Shown piece after piece: positions 1-4,445 of a DNA stretch of 5,748 nt; the stretch's first letter is position 1, and the number at the start of each line of letters is the position of its first letter. This stretch comes from Gammaproteobacteria bacterium. GTDB lineage: Bacteria > Pseudomonadota > Gammaproteobacteria > Pseudomonadales > GM7GCV1. The translations under genes and the position numbers were made by a program. The notes below the pieces were generated by a model, which saw only the letters and a program-made list of their open reading frames with translations, made no database searches and had not been told where the DNA came from. The DNA lies in assembly GCA_030830945.1 (NCBI GenBank), contig JAURLY010000156.1, positions 1-5,748 of the forward strand, read 5' to 3'.

Positions 1-1
1 A

Positions 2-1276
2 ACGAATGACAGAAGTCATTATGACCGCTTCCGCGATCGGATAATGTTTCCAATTCGCGACCAGCGTGGCAGAACGATTGCGTTTGGCGGGCGGGTTTTG
101 GGAGACCAAAAACCCAAATACCTCAATTCTCCCGAGACACCGGTTTTCCACAAAAGTCGCGAACTTTACGGATTGTACGAATCGCTTCAGCAGCGCAAAC
201 GTCCCGATGAGCTAATTGTCGTCGAAGGCTATATGGACGTCGTCGCCCTTGCCCAATTTGGCGTACGCAACGCCGTAGCCACTCTGGGCACCAGCGTCGG
301 CACCGCCCACATGGATCGCATTTTTCGCCACGTAAGCCAGGTTGTTTTCTGTTTTGATGGTGACGCTGCAGGGCGATCTGCAGCCCAGCGGGCACTGGAT
401 GCCTGCCTACCTGCCATGCTGGATGGCCGACAGGCTCGCTTTTTGTTTTTGCCAGAAGGGGAAGATCCAGACAGCATCGTTCGCTCTGAAGGCACAGATG
501 GTTTTCAGCGTCGGATTGCCAGCGCCAAATCGCTTTCCGATTTTATCTTTGAACTTGCCGGCGAAGGGTTAGATCTGTCCAACGCTGACCACAAAGCCCT
601 TTTTGCACACAACTGCCTTCCCTATCTTCAGCAGATACCCAAAGGCCTGCTTCAGTCTGTCCTGATCCAGCGTCTGGCCGACGAAACTGGACTGGAAAAA
701 CAACAACTGCTGGAAGGGATCAAAACCGAATCACCAAAACCGGCTACCCCACGAGTCACTTCAGGCGAAGAAGGTCCTAGTCTTCAGGAAGTTAACTCGC
801 CTGAGCCAGAATCATCGAGCCCAGAACGGCCACTTTCAGAAAATTTCAAAAAATTGCTGGCTTTGATCTTACAGGCGCCCAAATTGGCATTGAGAGAAGA
901 TTTGGATGACGAACTGCTCAAACGAGAAGATTCCCAGGGGCTGGTTGAGAGCATTCGCACCCTTGTGAGGCAAAACCCAACCGCCGAATTTATTAATTTG
1001 CACGGATATTGGACAGGCTATGCCCCGGAAATTGCCGAGCAACTAACCCAGATCTATGGTTCCAGCCTGCTAAAGGCTTTACCAGAGGAAAAACTGGAAG
1101 CTGATTTCAGCGAAACACTGACCCGTTTCAAACACCGCCTAACCCGCGCGGAAATTGAACAACGTATCCGGGAAATTGCTTCAGTGCCCTTTGAGGAGCT
1201 CACTCCAGAACTTCGCGAAGAACAACGCAACCTACATAACAAGCTTAGTGGAAGACAATCGCACAATAAATCTTGA
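2..1276 (+). CDS. dnaG: DNA primase DnaG, C-terminal part (5' end outside window)
   Basis: DnaG makes the short RNA primers for the replication fork and is recruited by the DnaB helicase. The frame is already open at position 2; the first in-frame ATG (44) lies inside the conserved FPIRD segment, so it is not the start. About 220 N-terminal residues (zinc-binding domain and part of the polymerase core) are missing, judged against E. coli DnaG; 424 residues are visible. The TOPRIM catalytic core is clear: PKYLNSPET from about 113, VVEGYMD with the catalytic Glu codon at 224-226, and FDGDAAGR with its two Asp codons at 356-358 and 362-364. A Ser/Pro/Glu-rich linker (about 730-835) leads to the helicase-binding C-terminal domain, which ends at TGA 1274-1276. 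rpoD follows 178 bp downstream, as in the rpsU-dnaG-rpoD operon. No frameshift is seen. Identity is near certain. Confidence 0.98.
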   Translation, partial: TNDRSHYDRFRDRIMFPIRDQRGRTIAFGGRVLGDQKPKYLNSPETPVFHKSRELYGLYESLQQRKRPDELIVVEGYMDVVALAQFGVRNAVATLGTSVGTAHMDRIFRHVSQVVFCFDGDAAGRSAAQRALDACLPAMLDGRQARFLFLPEGEDPDSIVRSEGTDGFQRRIASAKSLSDFIFELAGEGLDLSNADHKALFAHNCLPYLQQIPKGLLQSVLIQRLADETGLEKQQLLEGIKTESPKPATPRVTSGEEGPSLQEVNSPEPESSSPERPLSENFKKLLALILQAPKLALREDLDDELLKREDSQGLVESIRTLVRQNPTAEFINLHGYWTGYAPEIAEQLTQIYGSSLLKALPEEKLEADFSETLTRFKHRLTRAEIEQRIREIASVPFEELTPELREEQRNLHNKLSGRQSHNKS

Positions 1277-1298
1277 TTTTGGCTCGAAAATTGCAACA

Positions 1299-1326
1299 CT
1301 TGAAGCTGTAAAAAAGGGCCCCACAT
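1299..1326 (+). promoter_or_regulatory. Candidate sigma-32 (heat-shock) promoter for rpoD
   Basis: A CTTGAA element at 1299-1304 is followed after 14 bp by CCCCACAT at 1319-1326. The sigma-32 consensus is CTTGAA, a spacer of about 13-17 bp, then CCCCATnT, so the -35 is perfect and the -10 departs at one specified base. Transcription would begin near 1333 and give a leader of about 120 nt before rpoD. E. coli rpoD also has a heat-shock promoter, but there it lies inside dnaG; here it would sit in the gap. The match was found by eye and the promoter function is inferred. Confidence 0.6.
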
Positions 1327-1328
1327 CA

Positions 1329-1358
1329 TTAGCCGTGACTGCAAAGTTTGTATATAAT
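1329..1358 (+). promoter_or_regulatory. Candidate sigma-70 promoter for rpoD
   Basis: A perfect TATAAT lies at 1353-1358. The best -35 is weak: TTAGCC at 1329-1334 (3 of 6 consensus bases) with an 18-bp spacer. Transcription would begin near 1365, about 90 nt before rpoD. It lies just downstream of the heat-shock-type element, giving a tandem arrangement that would let rpoD be expressed apart from the upstream operon promoter. The -10 is convincing and the -35 is not. Confidence 0.5.
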
Positions 1359-1454
1359 TTCGCGCCTTTTGTCAGCGCCAGCCGTATTTTTTCCGCGCCA
1401 ATCGAAATTCACGTAGTTACGTAGAAATAAAATTACGCAATACAGGACTCCCGG

Positions 1455-3314
1455 ATGTCAGATTCGCCTCAACAGCAATCCCGAATTAAAGATCTCATCG
1501 CACTTGGTCGTGAGCAAGGTTACCTTACCTATGCGGAAGTGAATGATCACTTGCCAGAAGAGATTTCTGAGCAGGATCAGGTTGAAGACATTATTCAGAT
1601 GATTAACGACATGGGCATCCATGTTTTTGAATCTACCCCTGACGCCGACCAACTGCTCATGCTCGAGCAGGAGCAAGAAAGCTCACCTGATGAAGTGGCT
1701 GCTGCCGAAGCTGCCGCTGCCCTGGCCGCCGTAGAATCCGAAGTTCACCGAACCACCGATCCTGTACGTATGTACATGCGCGAAATGGGCACTGTAGAAC
1801 TGCTCACGCGCGAAGGCGAAATCGAAATCGCCAAGCGAATCGAAGATGGCATCCGCGAAATGTTGTCGGCCTTTACTTTTTGGCCCGGCGCAGTTGAAGA
1901 AGTTCTTGAAGAATACCAACTGGTAGAAGACGGTGAGCGCCGCCTCGCCGATATCATGACCGGTTACCTGAACCCGACCGAATACGTGCCTTCTGCTCTG
2001 GAACAAGCACAAAAAGCGGAAGAAGAAGCCAACGCCAAAGCCGCAGAAGCATCAGACGACGACGATGATGCCGAACAGGAAGATGAGGACGAAAAAAGCA
2101 CCGGGCCAGATCCAGAAGAAGCCAGGGAACGCTTTGGCGAGATTGCGGATTCCTGGAAGAAAGCCGCTAAAATCATCAAATCAAAGGGCATAACTCACGA
2201 GAAAGCTCAGGAAGCACTTACGGAAACTGCTGAGCTGTTCAAGTTCCTCAAGCTGACACCTCGTATCTTTGACCCAATGCACGCAGATGTTCGCTCTACT
2301 GTAGACGCCTTGCGTGCAGAAGAGCGCATCATCATGACCCTTTGCATCAAGCGTTGCGGCATGAAACGTGGGGAATTTATCAAGCTGTTCCCTGGCAACG
2401 AAGTTAATCCTAAATGGGTTGCCCAACTGGCCAAATCCAAGAAGCCCTGGGCGTCAAAGATCAGCGAATACGAAGAAGAAATTCAACGTGCACAGCGTTC
2501 TATCACCAACATCCAGGAAACAACTGGCCTCAGTGTCGCCGACATTAAAGAAGTAAATCGTCGCGTGTCCCTTGGTGAAGCTCGCATGCGCCGCGCAAAG
2601 AAAGAGATGGTTGAAGCCAACCTTCGACTGGTAATTTCGATCGCCAAAAAATACACCAACCGTGGTTTGCAGTTCCTCGATCTGATTCAGGAAGGCAACA
2701 TCGGCCTGATGAAAGCCGTAGACAAGTTTGAATACCGTCGTGGTTACAAATTCTCGACCTATGCCACATGGTGGATTCGTCAGGCGATTACCCGATCGAT
2801 TGCCGACCAGGCGCGCACCATCCGTATTCCTGTGCATATGATTGAGACCATTAACAAGCTCAATCGTATCTCGCGCCAGCTTCTGCAAGAACTCGGCCGT
2901 GAACCCACACCGGACGAACTGGCATTAAAGATGGATATGCCCGAAGACAAAGTTCGCAAGGTGTTGAAAATCGCCAAAGAACCCATCTCCATGGAAACTC
3001 CAATCGGCGATGATGAAGATTCGCATCTGGGCGATTTTATCGAAGATGCCAACAGCACTTCACCAATCGACTCGGCCACGACTGAGAGCCTAACCGAAGC
3101 TACCCGTGACGTTCTGGGAAGCCTGACCGCTCGTGAAGCCAAGGTATTGCGCATGCGTTTTGGTATCGACATGAACACCGACCACACCCTGGAAGAAGTG
3201 GGCAAACAGTTCGACGTGACCCGTGAGCGTATTCGTCAGATCGAAGCCAAAGCCTTGCGCAAACTGCGTCATCCGACCCGCTCGGAGCACCTGCGCAGCT
3301 TCCTCGACGAGTAA
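1455..3314 (+). CDS. rpoD: RNA polymerase housekeeping sigma factor RpoD (sigma-70)
   Basis: RpoD is the primary sigma factor, directing core RNA polymerase to -35/-10 promoters. The product is 619 residues (E. coli has 613). In order it shows: region 1.1 (residues 1-80, with GYLTYAEVNDHLP); region 1.2 (DPVRMYMREMG from 102); a long non-conserved region (about 135-375) with an acidic run DDDDDAEQEDEDE at 201-213; region 2 (about 377-455) with the -10 recognition helix YATWWIRQAITRS, Q443 and T446 matching E. coli Q437 and T440; region 3 (about 460-540); and region 4 with the -35-reading helix, R590, E591 and R594 matching E. coli R584, E585 and R588. It ends in SFLDE. The ATG start has an AGGA ribosome binding site at 1444-1447, 7 nt upstream. 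It is the last gene of the dnaG-rpoD unit, followed by a strong terminator. No key residue is missing. Confidence 0.99.
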   Translation: MSDSPQQQSRIKDLIALGREQGYLTYAEVNDHLPEEISEQDQVEDIIQMINDMGIHVFESTPDADQLLMLEQEQESSPDEVAAAEAAAALAAVESEVHRTTDPVRMYMREMGTVELLTREGEIEIAKRIEDGIREMLSAFTFWPGAVEEVLEEYQLVEDGERRLADIMTGYLNPTEYVPSALEQAQKAEEEANAKAAEASDDDDDAEQEDEDEKSTGPDPEEARERFGEIADSWKKAAKIIKSKGITHEKAQEALTETAELFKFLKLTPRIFDPMHADVRSTVDALRAEERIIMTLCIKRCGMKRGEFIKLFPGNEVNPKWVAQLAKSKKPWASKISEYEEEIQRAQRSITNIQETTGLSVADIKEVNRRVSLGEARMRRAKKEMVEANLRLVISIAKKYTNRGLQFLDLIQEGNIGLMKAVDKFEYRRGYKFSTYATWWIRQAITRSIADQARTIRIPVHMIETINKLNRISRQLLQELGREPTPDELALKMDMPEDKVRKVLKIAKEPISMETPIGDDEDSHLGDFIEDANSTSPIDSATTESLTEATRDVLGSLTAREAKVLRMRFGIDMNTDHTLEEVGKQFDVTRERIRQIEAKALRKLRHPTRSEHLRSFLDE

Positions 3315-3323
3315 GCGAGCAAC

Positions 3324-3343
3324 CCTATATAAACCTATATAAA
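3324..3343 (+). repeat. Perfect tandem duplication of a 10-bp unit
   Basis: CCTATATAAA occurs twice head to tail (3324-3333 and 3334-3343), between the rpoD stop codon and the terminator stem. The second copy runs into the A tract in front of that stem. It may be a replication-slippage product; no function is evident. Confidence 0.85.
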
Positions 3344-3369
3344 AAAGGCGCTCATGGAGCGCCTTTTTT
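3341..3369 (+). terminator. Intrinsic terminator after rpoD
   Basis: A perfect 7-bp stem GGCGCTC (3347-3353) / GAGCGCC (3357-3363) with an ATG loop is followed by six T (3364-3369). Six A precede the stem (3341-3346), so the signal is symmetrical and could work on both strands. It lies 32 bp after the rpoD stop and closes the dnaG-rpoD unit. Confidence 0.93.
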
Positions 3370-3465
3370 ATTGCCTATAACCGACCAATCTCAACAAATA
3401 TTTAATCCTCCAAGAATTGAACCGGGCAAGCTTGGCCTTTACCCTCGCCCTAATTATTAAAAAAC

Positions 3466-3471
3466 AGGGGG
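3466..3471 (+). promoter_or_regulatory. Ribosome binding site fixing the GTG start at 3477
   Basis: AGGGGG lies 5 nt upstream of GTG 3477. The alternative in-frame TTG at 3417 has no purine-rich site before it; it would add 20 residues and bury the signal peptide. This site is the main reason for choosing GTG. Confidence 0.75.
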
Positions 3472-3476
3472 ATATC

Positions 3477-3845
3477 GTGAAATTTAAACATCTTACTCAA
3501 TACCTCTTGGCACTACTATTTGTGCTGGGCGGTCCCGTTTATGCCCAAACTGACTGTGGCGTACTTCCTGAAAAGCCGTCTATCGTGGATGGCAGCACTG
3601 CCACCATGGAAGAACTGGTTGCCAACAGCCAGGCAGTAAAAAGCTACATTGGCGACGTCGATAATTTTCTGGACTGCTACGATGCCTTTATGCAATCCAG
3701 CGATTTTTCCGAACTCCCGCAAAACGAAAAACTGGTTTATGCCAACGCCATGGACAACATCCTGGAAGCTCGCAACGCGATCGGCCCCCAGTTCAATGCA
3801 CAGGTCGAAGCGTTTAGAGCGGCTCAGCCCCAGGAATCCGAATAA
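3477..3845 (+). CDS. Small exported protein of unknown function
   Basis: The product is 122 residues from GTG 3477. It opens with a clear Sec signal peptide: a basic start (MKFKH), a hydrophobic core (LLALLFVLGG, residues 10-19) and a likely signal peptidase I site after VYA (residue 23), leaving about 99 residues starting QTDCG. The mature part has exactly two cysteines, C27 and C67, which could form a disulfide in the periplasm. It contains PSIVDGSTATMEEL (34-47) and a probable helical stretch AVKSYIGDVDNFLDCY (53-68). From memory, small proteobacterial proteins with a C-x(n)-P-x(2)-P-DG-x-A-T start and a YLxC motif are common but uncharacterised; I could not verify this. It has no lipobox, membrane anchor or catalytic motif that I recognise. 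It stands alone between two terminators, so its context gives no function. I found no convincing promoter in the 107 bp before it. Confidence 0.85.
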   Translation: MKFKHLTQYLLALLFVLGGPVYAQTDCGVLPEKPSIVDGSTATMEELVANSQAVKSYIGDVDNFLDCYDAFMQSSDFSELPQNEKLVYANAMDNILEARNAIGPQFNAQVEAFRAAQPQESE

Positions 3846-3853
3846 ATTTCCTC

Positions 3854-3874
3854 TCTAACCCGCTCAGGGTTAGA
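3854..3874 (+). other. Hairpin without U tract after the small exported gene
   Basis: TCTAACCC (3854-3861) and GGGTTAGA (3867-3874) form a perfect 8-bp stem around a 5-nt loop, starting 9 bp after the stop codon. No T run follows, so alone it is not a standard terminator. It could protect the 3' end of the message or act with the terminator just downstream. Confidence 0.6.
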
Positions 3875-3902
3875 CGAAACAACCAAGAACATCTATACTC
3901 CG

Positions 3903-3927
3903 CGGCGCTTGAAAAAGCGCCGTTTTT
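3903..3927 (+). terminator. Intrinsic terminator after the small exported gene
   Basis: CGGCGCTT (3903-3910) and AAGCGCCG (3915-3922) form a perfect 8-bp stem closed by a GAAA tetraloop and followed by five T (3923-3927). It ends the transcript of the small exported protein, 58 bp after the stop codon. Confidence 0.9.
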
Positions 3928-4142
3928 ATTTCAGATAGCCTCTAAATATAGAGAACTGATGCCGAGCAATTCAGTATCGGATTGGTAAAATCGGTTTTGC
4001 GAAGAACTAGATTAAACTGCTTAGCGCAGTATTTTTGTTTAAGAGCAAGGAGCAGAAGGCGCGAACAAGGGAGCGTACGCAAGTACGTGACGGAGAGAGC
4101 GGCCTCACTGCAATGAAGCATTTGAACAAAAAGACAAGTAAA
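3928..4142. other. Non-coding stretch before the tRNA; promoter not resolved
   Basis: I see no gene here. The left half (3928-4015) is AT-rich with a small inverted repeat CTCTA-AATA-TAGAG (3940-3953). A weak hairpin ACTGC/GCAGT (4016-4020 and 4026-4030) is followed by ATTTTTG and could act as a weak terminator. The right part is the structured element described separately. The tRNA must have a promoter here or further upstream, but no -35/-10 pair is good enough to call. Confidence 0.6.
4032..4132. repeat. Candidate structured intergenic element bounded by inverted repeats
   Basis: TTTTTGTTTAA (4032-4042) pairs with TTGAACAAAAA (4122-4132) over 11 positions, one of them G-U, enclosing about 80 bp. 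Inside, GCAG (4052-4055) can pair with CTGC (4108-4111) and GGC (4058-4060) with GCC (4102-4104). A central hairpin GCGTAC-GCAA-GTACGT (4073-4088) has a GNRA tetraloop. The interior is richer in G and A than its flanks. It ends 10 bp before the mature tRNA 5' end. It could be a MITE or REP-like intergenic repeat, or a structured leader of the tRNA precursor. Function and repeat status are inference. Confidence 0.45.
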
Positions 4143-4219
4143 GGGCCCATAGCTCAGTTGGTTAGAGCATCCGACTCATAATCGGCAGGTCCCAGGTTCA
4201 AGTCCTGGTGGGCCCACCA
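4143..4219 (+). tRNA. tRNA with CAU anticodon, probably tRNA-Ile2 (AUA-reading)
   Basis: This is a complete 77-nt cloverleaf with encoded CCA. The acceptor stem GGGCCCA (4143-4149) / TGGGCCC (4209-4215) is perfect. The D stem is GCTC/GAGC (4152-4155, 4165-4168), the anticodon loop CTCATAA (4175-4181) has CAU at 4177-4179, and the T stem is CCAGG/CCTGG (4192-4196, 4204-4208) with loop TTCAAGT. CAU occurs in initiator Met, elongator Met and Ile2. The perfect 1-72 G-C pair argues against initiator. C4-G69 and C5-G68 are the pairs known to favour the lysidine synthase TilS, and the T arm GGTTCAAGTCC equals that of E. coli Ile2. I therefore favour Ile2, whose C34 becomes lysidine so that it reads AUA. 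The top anticodon-stem pair is a U-C mismatch (4170/4186). No hairpin terminator follows. Confidence 0.95.
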
Positions 4220-4356
4220 TCCTTTCCTATGCTACTCCTCAACAATCTGTGATTTCTCTTTCCTAGGCCAACACTCTTGAGAGCAACAAATAAATGAAGG
4301 TAGCTATTCATTCCTCGAATAAACCTGACTATCCCCTTATTTTTTGGAAGCTTGTC
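4220..4356. other. Non-coding spacer after the tRNA
   Basis: The stretch is pyrimidine-rich and then AT-rich. It has an 8-bp direct repeat CTTTCCTA (4222-4229 and 4258-4265) and a short palindrome CTCTTGAGAG (4274-4283). I see no gene, no clear tRNA terminator and no attachment-site copy of the tRNA 3' end. Confidence 0.6.
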
Positions 4357-4375
4357 CATTATGATTCTCATTTAA
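4357..4375. promoter_or_regulatory. Possible Fur box upstream of the DASS transporter
   Basis: Read on the minus strand, the 19 bases contain AATGAGAATCATAAT. They match the classical consensus GATAATGATAATCATTATC at 13 of 19 positions (12 of 19 on the plus strand), with an inner dyad ATGA-TTC-TCAT at 4361-4371. The site directly abuts the candidate -35 of the transporter promoter, so iron-loaded Fur could repress it. The score is in the range of real sites but also arises by chance in AT-rich DNA. Confidence 0.35.
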
Positions 4376-4404
4376 TTTAGCGCCTCGCCGTTCAGAGCTA
4401 TTAT
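4376..4404 (+). promoter_or_regulatory. Weak candidate promoter for the DASS transporter
   Basis: TTTAGC (4376-4381, 3 of 6 consensus bases) and TATTAT (4399-4404, 5 of 6) are separated by 17 bp. Transcription would begin near 4411, leaving a leader of about 35 nt. The position next to the Fur-like site supports it; the -35 is poor. Confidence 0.35.
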
Positions 4405-4420
4405 TTGTGTGTTCCGAGGC
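4382..4420. repeat. Inverted repeat GCCTCG / CGAGGC in the transporter leader
   Basis: GCCTCG (4382-4387) and CGAGGC (4415-4420) are perfect inverted copies 27 bp apart, flanking the candidate -10. The half-sites are 33 bp apart start to start, about three helical turns, which would fit a DNA-binding operator. Chance occurrence cannot be excluded. Confidence 0.35.
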
Positions 4421-4445
4421 CAAAGTTAAAAAATAGAGGGTAACA

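Noticed and set aside
1361..1437. Repeated GCGCC (three copies) and ACGTAG/TTACG words before rpoD
   Set aside because: The copies are short and irregularly spaced and do not form a stable hairpin or a recognisable operator.
2454..3205. Minus-strand ORFs of 141-144 codons opposite rpoD
   Set aside because: They are antisense shadows of the strongly conserved rpoD frame, with no coding features of their own.
3432..3460. Promoter-like pair TTGGCC-N17-TATTAA before the small exported gene
   Set aside because: Only 4 of 6 matches in each element, and the predicted start near 3467 falls inside the ribosome binding site.
3417..3476. In-frame TTG start at 3417 giving a 142-residue form of the small exported protein
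   Set aside because: It has no ribosome binding site and would place 20 extra residues before a normal signal peptide; GTG 3477 has AGGGGG at the right distance.
3871..3899. Promoter-like pair TAGACG-N17-TATACT
   Set aside because: Transcription would begin at the foot of the terminator stem (3903-3927) and stop at once; it also overlaps the hairpin at 3854-3874.
4143..4219. tRNA as an integration site for a genomic island
   Set aside because: I see no integrase gene and no second copy of the tRNA 3' end in the window.
4294..4380. 28-codon ORF in the tRNA-transporter gap
   Set aside because: It has no ribosome binding site and no recognisable motif, and it overlaps the Fur-like site.
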